Shown here in pieces: positions 17,616 through 25,396 of a DNA stretch of 64,000 nucleotides. The first letter of the stretch is position 1, and every line of letters starts with the position of its first letter. The DNA comes from Azospirillum brasilense (GTDB lineage Bacteria > Pseudomonadota > Alphaproteobacteria > Azospirillales > Azospirillaceae): contig NZ_QLKQ01000039.1 in NCBI RefSeq assembly GCF_003349955.1, forward strand, positions 1 through 64,000, in the 5' to 3' direction. The notes below the pieces were generated by a model. The model did not search any database and was not told the origin of the DNA. It saw only the letters and a list, made by a program, of their open reading frames with translations. The position numbers and the translations under genes are program-made.

Positions 17616-20270
17616 ATGGACCTGAAGACATACCAGCGGGAAACACTCGGCGCGCTGCGGGAATTTTTGGAGCAGGCCCGGCTGGAGGGGCCAAAGGCTG
17701 CCTACGACGCCATGGTGCGTCGGCCGGAGCTGGCGGGCCGCCTGGGCCGGTACGGCGACCAGTACCGGCCGTTGGAGGGATTGCCGCAGGTTCCCTACGT
17801 TTGTCTGCGGCTGCCGACCGGCGGCGGCAAGACGATCCTCGCCGCGCACGGCGTGGAAACCGTGAAGGACGCCTGGACGGAGAAAGATTACCCGGTTGTG
17901 CTCTGGCTGGTGCCCAGCAACACAATCCGCCGGCAGACAGTGGAGGCGCTGAAGAACCCCCGCCACCCCTACCGGCAGGCGCTCGACAAGCCCTTCGGCG
18001 ACCGCGTACGGGTGTTCGACATCGCCGACTTCGAGCAGATCCCGGCGCATGACCTCGGCACGCAGCTCTGCGTCGTCGTCGGGACGATCCAGACGCTGCG
18101 GGTGCAGAACACCGAGGGGCGCCGCGTCTACGCCAACAATGAGAACCTGGAACCGCATTTCGCCAAGGTGCCGCACGGGACGCCGGGCCTGGAACGGCTG
18201 CCGGACGGAAAGCCGAAACACTCCTTCGCCAACCTGCTGCACGTCCACCGTCCGCTGATGATCGTGGACGAGGCGCACAACGCGGTCACCGGCCTGACGC
18301 GCGACATGCAGCAGCGCGTGAACCCCTGCGCCATCATCGAGTTCACCGCCACGCCGCGGCTCGGTAGCAACACGCTCTACAGCGTGACCGCGCAGGAGCT
18401 GAAGGGCGAGGAGATGATCAAGCTGCCCGTCGTCCTATCCGAACACAAGACTTGGCAGGGCGCGGTGTCGGACGCGATCGCTCGGCGCGCCACCCTGGAC
18501 ACGGCGGCCAAGGGCGAGCGGGAATACATCCGCCCCATCGTCCTGTTCCAGGCCCAGCCCAAGAACCAGGAGGTGACCGTCGACGTGCTGCGCCAGCACC
18601 TGATCGACGTCGAGAACATTCCCGAACAGCGCATCGCCGTCGCCACCGGCGACCAGCGAGACCTGGACGGCATCGACTTGTTTGACCGGAGCTGCCCTAT
18701 CGAGTTCATCATCACGGTGGAGGCGCTGAAGGAAGGGTGGGACTGCTCGTTCGCCTACGTCTTCTGCTCAGTCGCCAACATCCGCAGCGCCGTCGATGTG
18801 GAACAGCTGTTGGGCCGGGTCCTGCGCATGCCCTACGCGCGCCGCCGCCGCGCGGCCGTATTGAACCGCGCCTACGCCCACGTGACGGCTACCGCCTTCG
18901 CCGAGGCCGCGAACGCGCTGTGCGAGCGCATGGTGAACATGGGCTTCGACGAAGAGGAGGCGAAGGAGAACATCGAGCCGCAGCGCGAACTCGATTACGG
19001 CGATGAGGGCCTGTTCGGCTATCGCCCGCCGCCGGTGCCGAGCTTTTCGCACACAATCGCGGCGGACCCTGCCGTGATCGACGCGCTGACCGGGGCGGCC
19101 ACGCATGGTGTGCGCGTGACGGCCGCTCCGGACGGCGCCGCGACGGTTGTCGTGAGCGGGGCGCTCAGCGCCGCCGCCGAGCAGGCCATCGCCACCGCCC
19201 TGCCGGAGAACCTGCGCCGGGGATTCCGGGAGGCGGCGGCGCAGTACAGGATGGACGTCCACGGCCGTCTATCACCCGCCCAGAGGGGCGAGCGGTTCGT
19301 CGTCCCGGCACTGGTGGCGGAGGTGCAGGGCAGTTTCCTCTTCGCCGACAGCGACCTGTTCCTAGAGTCGGTGGAGTGGTCCCCCCTCGATCACCCCGCC
19401 CGGCTGGACGCGGACGAGTTCAATCTGCGCGAAACCGCCGCAAGCTTCGAGATCGACCTCGACGGCAAGCGCGTCGTAATGCAGATCGCCGGCGAAAGCG
19501 AACAGCTGCCGCTCGGCATCGACGTGGAAGGCTGGACTGAGGAGGGGCTGGTCCTCTGGCTCGACCGGCAGACGCGCCACCCGGAGGTCTCGCAGGGCGA
19601 TCTGATCCGCTGGCTGAGCGAGCTCGTGCATGATCTGGTGAAGGGACGCGGGATGCCAGTCGCCGCCCTGATGCGGGCGAAGTTCATCCTTGCACGGAAA
19701 ATCCGAGAGAAGATCGCCGGCTTCCGGAGTGAAGCCCGCGCCGGCGCCTATCAGCGTTTCCTGTTCGACCCGCAGGCGCGCGTGGAGGTCAGCTTCGACG
19801 ATGCCTTCGCCTTCGCGTTCAAGGAGGGCATGTACGACGACCAGCGTTTCTACCGCGGCCGCATGAAGTTTCGCCGGCACTTCCTCGGCCCCGACAAGGT
19901 GCCGGCCTTCGACGGCGTCGCCGGCGGCGAGGAGGAACGGTGCGCCATCGCGATCGACGGCATCGACGACATCGCCTTCTGGATCCGCAACGTGAGGCAG
20001 CACCGGAACTCCTTCCGGCTGCCGACCTCGTCCGACAATTTTTACCCGGACTTCGTCGCCCGGCTGAAAGACGGCCGCACCCTGGTCATCGAATACAAGG
20101 GCAAGCAGGGTTCCTCGACCGACGACACCCGCGAGAAGCGCGCCGTCGGGCTGCTGTGGGAACAGCGCAGCAAGGGCGAGGGACTGTTCCTCGTCGTCGA
20201 GGAAAAGGTGGAGGGCATGGACATGCGCACGCAGATCATACGCAAGATCACCAGCAGCCCGGCTCGCTGA
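17616..20270 (+). CDS. Type III-like restriction subunit (Res), SF2 helicase plus nuclease
   Basis: An 884-residue protein. Walker A LPTGGGKT (residues 66-73), motif II VDEAHN (217-222), motif III FTATPR and a C-terminal helicase half with GRVLRMPYARR show a superfamily 2 translocase of the Res type. The C-terminal nuclease has D812 in NFYPDFVARL and E826/K828 in VIEYKGKQ, a PD-(D/E)xK site. Type III enzymes translocate after recognising two unmethylated sites and cleave. The start ATG 17616 has AGGA about 8 bp upstream and lies 9 bp after mod. The length is slightly under the usual 900-1000 residues. Confidence 0.88.
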   Translation: MDLKTYQRETLGALREFLEQARLEGPKAAYDAMVRRPELAGRLGRYGDQYRPLEGLPQVPYVCLRLPTGGGKTILAAHGVETVKDAWTEKDYPVVLWLVPSNTIRRQTVEALKNPRHPYRQALDKPFGDRVRVFDIADFEQIPAHDLGTQLCVVVGTIQTLRVQNTEGRRVYANNENLEPHFAKVPHGTPGLERLPDGKPKHSFANLLHVHRPLMIVDEAHNAVTGLTRDMQQRVNPCAIIEFTATPRLGSNTLYSVTAQELKGEEMIKLPVVLSEHKTWQGAVSDAIARRATLDTAAKGEREYIRPIVLFQAQPKNQEVTVDVLRQHLIDVENIPEQRIAVATGDQRDLDGIDLFDRSCPIEFIITVEALKEGWDCSFAYVFCSVANIRSAVDVEQLLGRVLRMPYARRRRAAVLNRAYAHVTATAFAEAANALCERMVNMGFDEEEAKENIEPQRELDYGDEGLFGYRPPPVPSFSHTIAADPAVIDALTGAATHGVRVTAAPDGAATVVVSGALSAAAEQAIATALPENLRRGFREAAAQYRMDVHGRLSPAQRGERFVVPALVAEVQGSFLFADSDLFLESVEWSPLDHPARLDADEFNLRETAASFEIDLDGKRVVMQIAGESEQLPLGIDVEGWTEEGLVLWLDRQTRHPEVSQGDLIRWLSELVHDLVKGRGMPVAALMRAKFILARKIREKIAGFRSEARAGAYQRFLFDPQARVEVSFDDAFAFAFKEGMYDDQRFYRGRMKFRRHFLGPDKVPAFDGVAGGEEERCAIAIDGIDDIAFWIRNVRQHRNSFRLPTSSDNFYPDFVARLKDGRTLVIEYKGKQGSSTDDTREKRAVGLLWEQRSKGEGLFLVVEEKVEGMDMRTQIIRKITSSPAR

Positions 20271-20276
20271 CGCCCG

Positions 20277-21275
20277 TCACGGCCCACGTGCGTCATCCGC
20301 GCGCAGCGCACTGCGCAGGATCACGGTTACCGGTTCGCCGGCCTCCAGCGTGATCATCGGGGCGCGGTCCAGCATGTCCTTGGTGGCTTTGTCGAGCGGG
20401 CTGTCCAGGTTGCGGCCAAGCAGGGCGCCAAGCAGGCTGCCGCCTCCGGTCAGGACGGCGGTGGTCACGTCCACGGCGGTGCTGGCGGCGATCAGTAGGC
20501 CGGTTCGGAACCAGGGCACTTCAACGCTGCCGGGCAGGCCGCTGGCGCCGGTGGCGTCGGCGGTCATGGCGGCGATGGTGACGGTGTCGTTCTTCGGCCA
20601 GGGCCGGGTGATCACCGGGTTGGCGATCTCCAGACGTTTCTGTCCGCGCGTTACGGCCGGGGCGTAGGCCATGGTCAGCGTGGAGCCGGCAGGCACCGCC
20701 AGACAGGAAAAGCCAGCGTCCCACACGTCGCGCGTCACCATGGCGGTGAGAATGCCGCCCCGTTCGCTCACCACCCGCGTGATCGTCTGCGCCGGAATCG
20801 GCGTGCCGGCCGGCACCACGCAGGCGCCGTCCGCTGGCGTGAAATCGGACGCAGCGCGGATAGCCTCGCTTCCCGTGCCCTCCTCCCTGCGGCTCCAACC
20901 GCCCACACCGGCGTCTATGGCCTTCTTGCCCAATTCGTCCTCCTTCGGGACGGCCCTTGCCTGCGGTCGCACCGACGGAGGCGGCGGCTCCGTCGTCTTT
21001 ATGCGGAGCACCGGTGGCGGTGCCGGAGCCGGCTTCGGTGCTATGTCCTCATAGCCCGGTAGCTTCGGCTCGCCGCGCGGCAGTTCGAGGCTGCCCAACA
21101 CCTTGGGCAGGCCGGAGCCCTGGCTGCGGCCCAGCATGTAAGCGGCCAGGCCGAGCCCGAGCACGACGGCCGCCACCAGCAGGATGCGGACGACATGCGG
21201 ACCGGAGGTGATCACCCGGTGGCGGGCCAGCGGATCGGGCGGCAGCGGCGGCGGGGTGTCGTTGACCGATGTCAC
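20277..21275 (-). CDS. trbI: TrbI/VirB10-like type IV secretion protein
   Basis: A 332-residue protein: short cytoplasmic N-terminus, one membrane helix at about residues 28-48, a proline-rich periplasmic spacer (about 75-105), and a C-terminal TrbI/VirB10 domain (ACVVPAGTPIPAQTITRVVS, then VPWFRTGLLIAASTAVDV). VirB10 spans the envelope and links inner-membrane energy to the outer-membrane pore. It is the last gene of the operon, overlapping trbG by 4 bp. The restriction gene cluster converges on it, with only 6 bp between stops; relaxase or coupling-protein genes often found beyond trbI are not here. Confidence 0.9.
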   Translation of the reverse strand: MTSVNDTPPPLPPDPLARHRVITSGPHVVRILLVAAVVLGLGLAAYMLGRSQGSGLPKVLGSLELPRGEPKLPGYEDIAPKPAPAPPPVLRIKTTEPPPPSVRPQARAVPKEDELGKKAIDAGVGGWSRREEGTGSEAIRAASDFTPADGACVVPAGTPIPAQTITRVVSERGGILTAMVTRDVWDAGFSCLAVPAGSTLTMAYAPAVTRGQKRLEIANPVITRPWPKNDTVTIAAMTADATGASGLPGSVEVPWFRTGLLIAASTAVDVTTAVLTGGGSLLGALLGRNLDSPLDKATKDMLDRAPMITLEAGEPVTVILRSALRADDARGP

Positions 21276-22228
21276 GGGCGGGTCCTCCGGATGTGCACCT
21301 CCTGCGCGCCGATCGCCAACAGCAGGTGGTCGTGGATGCCGGCGACGCGGTAAGTGGCGTTCATCCGGCCATACTGGACGGGGATGCGGGTGCCGTCGGC
21401 GCCGATGCGCCAGAGGATCGGCGCGCCGTAGGTGCCGAGCGCGCCGGGGGTGAAGTTGATGATGGTCACCTCGCCGTCATCGCACACCGGCGGCTGGCCG
21501 TCGGGGGTCGGCACCGGCCGCCACTCGGGCGTGTCGCCGTCCAGCGTGTAGGTGCAGCGGCGGTCCCGGTAGGCCAGCTCGGTGGTGCGGTCGCGCCGGT
21601 CGCCGGCGGCGGTGGGAAGGGCGGCCGCCTGACCGTTCAGGGTGGCGAGGTAGTCTTCGGGGTAGCGCCAGCGCACCTCGACGTGGTGGGTGCGCTTGTG
21701 GGTCTCGACGTTCAGGTCGTATTTCCGCTCGCTGGTGAAGAGGGAAATCTGCTGGTTGAGGCCGGCCCGGCGCGGCATGAAGGCGATGCACTCGGTGCGC
21801 TGCGGCCCTTTGCCGAAGCTGTAGGGCTGGTGGGGAATCCACACCTGGGCGCCCGGCGCCACAATGTCGCGCACCACCTCGCCGGGCTTGAGGCAGACCA
21901 GCGTCTGGTTCCCCTCGGCCATGTAGACGAGGTATTGCAGGTCGGGCTGGTACCAATATTCGCAGCTCTTGCCCTTGAAGCAGGTGAGCGTCGGCAGGTC
22001 GAGGGCCGCCTCGTTGGCCTGCCCCACCCAACTGCGCGTCTGCGCCCGCGACGGCCGCGGCGATGCCTTCTCCTTCGGCTCCCGCTCCATCGCCGTCGGT
22101 GGGATGTGCAGGTCGGCCAGGGTGTAGGGACGATGTGGGGTGGCAGGACCGGCGGCCGGCGCCGAGGACGGCTCGGTGGCGCAGGCGGCCAACAGCGGCA
22201 GCGCCAGCAGGGAAGCCGGGAGTCTCAT
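21272..22228 (-). CDS. trbG: TrbG/VirB9-like type IV secretion lipoprotein
   Basis: A 318-residue outer-membrane core component. ATG 22228 begins MRLPASLLALPLLAACA, a lipoprotein signal with lipobox LAAC. The VirB9 C-terminal domain follows (YPEDYLATLNG region, then PAILWRIG-like and VQYGRMNATYRVAGIHDHL). VirB9 forms the outer ring with VirB10 and a VirB7-type peptide. It overlaps trbF by 4 bp (ATGA), showing translational coupling. A longer upstream frame exists but lies inside trbF and is rejected. Confidence 0.9.
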   Translation of the reverse strand: MRLPASLLALPLLAACATEPSSAPAAGPATPHRPYTLADLHIPPTAMEREPKEKASPRPSRAQTRSWVGQANEAALDLPTLTCFKGKSCEYWYQPDLQYLVYMAEGNQTLVCLKPGEVVRDIVAPGAQVWIPHQPYSFGKGPQRTECIAFMPRRAGLNQQISLFTSERKYDLNVETHKRTHHVEVRWRYPEDYLATLNGQAAALPTAAGDRRDRTTELAYRDRRCTYTLDGDTPEWRPVPTPDGQPPVCDDGEVTIINFTPGALGTYGAPILWRIGADGTRIPVQYGRMNATYRVAGIHDHLLLAIGAQEVHIRRTRP

Positions 22229-22995
22229 GGCTGGGGCTCCATCGTCTCGGATTGGGGGATGGGGTGGGCTTTGGCCGGCTCCTTCGTCTCGGCCTTCAGC
22301 GGCGTGCCGCTGGGCTCGGAGAAGCCGGAGATCGAGACGCCGTCGAGCGCACCGTCGCGCGAGGGACCGTCGACGGTGACCACGGCGGCGCTCATCAGCG
22401 TCTTCGCGCGCGGCTTGAAGTCCCGGTACACCGTCTCGGTCCACACCACGTAGAAGGCCGAGGTACCGGTCTTCGGGTCGGCCTCACGCTCCTGGACGCG
22501 GATGTCGGCGACGTCGCGGGTCCAGCCCTCGCCCGGAGCGAGGTCGGATGCCAGCAGGGCGTCCCACTTGCGCTCGGCCCCGCCGGTCAGCCGGGCGCGG
22601 GCGGCGGCGCGGTCCTTGGCCAGCATCACCGGGTCGGTGCCGATCTGCCGCTGCCAGCGGACGAACCACTGGACGGCGTTGATCCGGGCGCCCTTGGTAA
22701 CGGTGATGGTGTTGTCGAGCAGCACGAGGCGCTGGTGGCCATCCATCTCCTGCTCCACCCGGTAGACCGGCTTGTACCGGGCGATCTCCACCAGCTTACC
22801 GGCGATGCGCAGGTTGTCCCAGGTCATCAGCGAGCCCCAGGACAAGCCGAGCACCGCCAGGGCGAAGGTCCAGCGCTTCAGCCGCAGCGCCTTGGCCTCC
22901 CGGCTGGCGCGGTAGGTCATGGCGGCGAGGTATTTGGCACTGTCGGGCACGGCCGCCGGTGGCGGGTCGTAGACGTTGACGACGCGCTCCTTCAT
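22225..22995 (-). CDS. trbF: TrbF/VirB8-like type IV secretion protein
   Basis: A 256-residue bitopic inner-membrane protein: N-terminal cytoplasmic part (about 40 residues), one membrane helix (WTFALAVLGLSWGSLMTW) and a periplasmic VirB8 domain. VirB8 is an assembly scaffold of the inner-membrane complex. ATG 22995 is selected because it overlaps the trbL stop by 4 bp; the longer frame reaching 23100 would run into trbL. Confidence 0.9.
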   Translation of the reverse strand: MKERVVNVYDPPPAAVPDSAKYLAAMTYRASREAKALRLKRWTFALAVLGLSWGSLMTWDNLRIAGKLVEIARYKPVYRVEQEMDGHQRLVLLDNTITVTKGARINAVQWFVRWQRQIGTDPVMLAKDRAAARARLTGGAERKWDALLASDLAPGEGWTRDVADIRVQEREADPKTGTSAFYVVWTETVYRDFKPRAKTLMSAAVVTVDGPSRDGALDGVSISGFSEPSGTPLKAETKEPAKAHPIPQSETMEPQP

Positions 22996-24305
22996 GACGG
23001 GTCGATCTCCTTGTCGTCGGCGCGGCGATCCGTTCCGGGCGACTGGCCCGGCGGGTCCTGTGGCCGTTCGGTGGCGTTGGAGGCGGTGCGGCGCAGCCAC
23101 GACTCTTCGCCGCCCCAGCGCTCGATGAGCCGGCTGGCCTGCCCGCGGGTGAGATTAGGATCGACGGTGCGGCCGGCGGCGAGGCGGTCGAGTTCGCCGC
23201 GCTGGGCATCGGTCATCGGCTTGTCCCAGCCGCTGCCACGCGGGGCCGAGGCCCGGGAGCCACCGAAGCGGCCGCCCGGGTAGCGGCGCCCGGCCGAGGC
23301 GCCGCCGGTTCCGCCACCAGCACCGCCACCGGCCCCGCCGGTGCTGCCGACGGACGCGGTTGCACCAGTCGTCACATGACGCAGGCCGCTCCACACCGCC
23401 GAGGCGCTGACGGCGAGGCTGCCGGGCGCCCCGGTGGTGGCCGCCGCCGCGCCGGCCATGGTGCGCATGCCAAGCCAGCCGGTGGTCCACAGGGCGGCCA
23501 GCGCCGTCATGCCGTCCATCACCGGGCCGCCGTTGACCAAGCCGGCGGCGGCGCGCGGCGCCTTGATGGCCAGCACGAAGATCGCCGCCGCCAGAACCGC
23601 CACCCCGAAGGCCTGGGCCAGGGTCGGGGTGCCCTGGAAGGTCAGCGCCAGCAGCGTGGCGCTGCACATGGCGATGACGCAGCCGAGCACCAGCAGCTTG
23701 AGCGCGGTGGCCGCGATGTAGCCGATGGCGCGCTCGGCCACGAAGCTGGTGGGGCCGAGCACGGCGAAGGGGATGGCGAGGTAGGCGGCGAGCGACAGCA
23801 GGCGGTATTCCAGGAAGGCGAGGAACACCTGAATGGCTAGGATGCAGAAGCTGACGATCACCACCAGGGCGGCCAGCAGGAAGATGACGATCTCGACGAA
23901 GTTCAGGAAGAAATCGACCGGCCCCAGCATCTCCTTGACGCGCTGCATCAGCGGGATCACCGCCTGGATGCCGAGATGGGCGATGTAGCCGGGGTCGTCG
24001 AGCGCGAAGCCGCCGCCGGGCACGAGATTGAGCCCCTGCCGGGCGGCGGCCTGCATCAGCGCCGCCGAGCCGGCGGGGAACCACTCGACCAGGGCGCCGA
24101 TGGCGGCGAACTTCAGCAGCATGCGCAGGAAGGGGCCGTGCACCGGCGCCTTGCCCTCGAACAGCCAGAGCAGCAGCGCCAGCGTATAGGAGAGCATCAT
24201 CAGCAGGCGCAGGGCGGTCTGCACGTCCGGCCCGAGCAGGCCAAGGCCGGTGACCACGGCGGCGGTGAGCTGATGCAGGACGACTGACAGGGCGCTGACG
24301 TCCAT
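22992..24305 (-). CDS. trbL: TrbL/VirB6-like polytopic type IV secretion protein
   Basis: A 437-residue polytopic inner-membrane protein with at least six hydrophobic segments between about residues 25 and 270 (for example FFLNFVEIVIFLLAALVVIV), followed by a glycine/alanine-rich low-complexity region and a charged cytoplasmic tail. VirB6 forms the inner-membrane channel for the substrate. ATG 24305 is supported by GGAAGGTG about 7 bp upstream; the frame stays open to 25418 only because of GC-rich bias over trbJ. It is coupled to trbF by a 4-bp overlap. Confidence 0.88.
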   Translation of the reverse strand: MDVSALSVVLHQLTAAVVTGLGLLGPDVQTALRLLMMLSYTLALLLWLFEGKAPVHGPFLRMLLKFAAIGALVEWFPAGSAALMQAAARQGLNLVPGGGFALDDPGYIAHLGIQAVIPLMQRVKEMLGPVDFFLNFVEIVIFLLAALVVIVSFCILAIQVFLAFLEYRLLSLAAYLAIPFAVLGPTSFVAERAIGYIAATALKLLVLGCVIAMCSATLLALTFQGTPTLAQAFGVAVLAAAIFVLAIKAPRAAAGLVNGGPVMDGMTALAALWTTGWLGMRTMAGAAAATTGAPGSLAVSASAVWSGLRHVTTGATASVGSTGGAGGGAGGGTGGASAGRRYPGGRFGGSRASAPRGSGWDKPMTDAQRGELDRLAAGRTVDPNLTRGQASRLIERWGGEESWLRRTASNATERPQDPPGQSPGTDRRADDKEIDPS

Positions 24306-24310
24306 GGCGG

Positions 24311-24487
24311 TCACCTTCCCGGCGTGGTGTACGTGCCGATGCCCTGCCAGGCCGGGTTGCTGCGCTCCAGCCGCTCCAGGGCGGACGCCCCGTCGTCGGA
24401 GCGGGCGTAGAGGACCAAGGCCACGGCGCCGATGACGCTGACGAGGAGCATCGCGCCGAGGGCGAGGAGGATGTGCCGGATGCTCAT
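24311..24487 (-). CDS. trbK: Small membrane protein at the trbK position
   Basis: A 58-residue protein starting MSIRHILLALGAMLLVSVIG, with a single hydrophobic helix at about residues 5-27 and a short polar tail ending YTTPGR. It fills the gap between trbJ (3 bp) and trbL (5 bp) and is on the same strand. In Trb systems trbK, a small membrane or lipoprotein for entry exclusion, sits exactly here. There is no lipobox cysteine, so homology to TrbK is by position and size only. The tight spacing makes it a real gene. Confidence 0.65.
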   Translation of the reverse strand: MSIRHILLALGAMLLVSVIGAVALVLYARSDDGASALERLERSNPAWQGIGTYTTPGR

Positions 24488-24490
24488 GGG

Positions 24491-25396
24491 TCAACTCCCG
24501 GGCGCGCCGTAGGTGTCGAGGCCCTGCCAGTTGATGCGGGTGTGCTGGCGGGCGCGCTCGACGGCGGCCTGCTCGTAGTCGAGCTGGGCTTCCGCCGCCC
24601 GGTGGTGCGCCGCCTGCATCATCAGGAGCTGGCCGGCGACCTCGGCGTTGAGCAGCGTCGCCTGAGTGCCGGCGTCGATGGCGCAGGTCTGGCCGTCGCA
24701 CCCCTTCAGCGCCGCCATGAGTGCATGGGCACGGGCCGGGTAGTCCTCGATGCCGGTCATGACGTCGGCCGAGACCAGCTTGCTGGCCCGGCTGGCGTCC
24801 CGGGCGAGGCGGGCCTGCTCGGCTTGGTGTTCCGCCAGCGCCTCGGCGCTCATGCCCTCCGGCAGGGCGTCCGGGTAGAGGTCGGCGAACTGCTGTCCGA
24901 CGCCGTCCAGGCTCCAAAGCACCCGGTCCACCAAGCCGGCGGCGCGGCGGGCGTCGCCGAGCCGGACGGCCACCGCGACGCGCGTGTCGAGATCGGACAA
25001 CCGGCGCATGCGGATCATGTTGTCGATCTGGGTCAGCATGTGCGCGGTCTGGGCGATGATCTCGACCTCCTGGCGCTGCACCATCTCCTCGACGATGCGC
25101 GGCCGGCTCTCCACGATCGGGCAGCCGGGCGCCTGGGTGCCGCCGCTCCCCGTCACGCCGGATGCGGCCCCCATGACGGCTCCGGCGGCTCCGCCGGTGA
25201 CGTAACCGGCGACGACCGAAAGCGCGGTGCCGAACAGCCCGTCGCCCTCCTCGGAGAAGCAGCCGCCTCCGCCACCACCGCCGAAGAAGCTGTTCAGGAG
25301 CCCGCCCAGGAAGGCATGGGCCGGGGGCGGCGAACCGACGGTGACGGCCAGAACCACGGCCATGGCCGTGGACGTGCGCATCCAACGCGGGCTCAT
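24491..25396 (-). CDS. trbJ: TrbJ/VirB5-like secreted type IV secretion protein
   Basis: A 301-residue exported protein with a Sec signal (TAMAVVLAVTVGSPPPAHA, cleavage after AHA at about residue 28), a glycine-rich segment, then a long helical region rich in Ala/Gln/Glu and ending NWQGLDTYGAPGS. TrbJ is the VirB5-type minor pilus-tip component. It overlaps trbE by 4 bp. Two cysteines (in GCPIVES and KGCDGQTCAID regions) may form a disulphide in the periplasm. Confidence 0.85.
   Translation of the reverse strand: MSPRWMRTSTAMAVVLAVTVGSPPPAHAFLGGLLNSFFGGGGGGGCFSEEGDGLFGTALSVVAGYVTGGAAGAVMGAASGVTGSGGTQAPGCPIVESRPRIVEEMVQRQEVEIIAQTAHMLTQIDNMIRMRRLSDLDTRVAVAVRLGDARRAAGLVDRVLWSLDGVGQQFADLYPDALPEGMSAEALAEHQAEQARLARDASRASKLVSADVMTGIEDYPARAHALMAALKGCDGQTCAIDAGTQATLLNAEVAGQLLMMQAAHHRAAEAQLDYEQAAVERARQHTRINWQGLDTYGAPGS

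Noticed and set aside
21269..23283. Long plus-strand frames opposite trbG, trbF and trbL
   Set aside because: They mirror the conserved minus-strand trb genes and show no domain.
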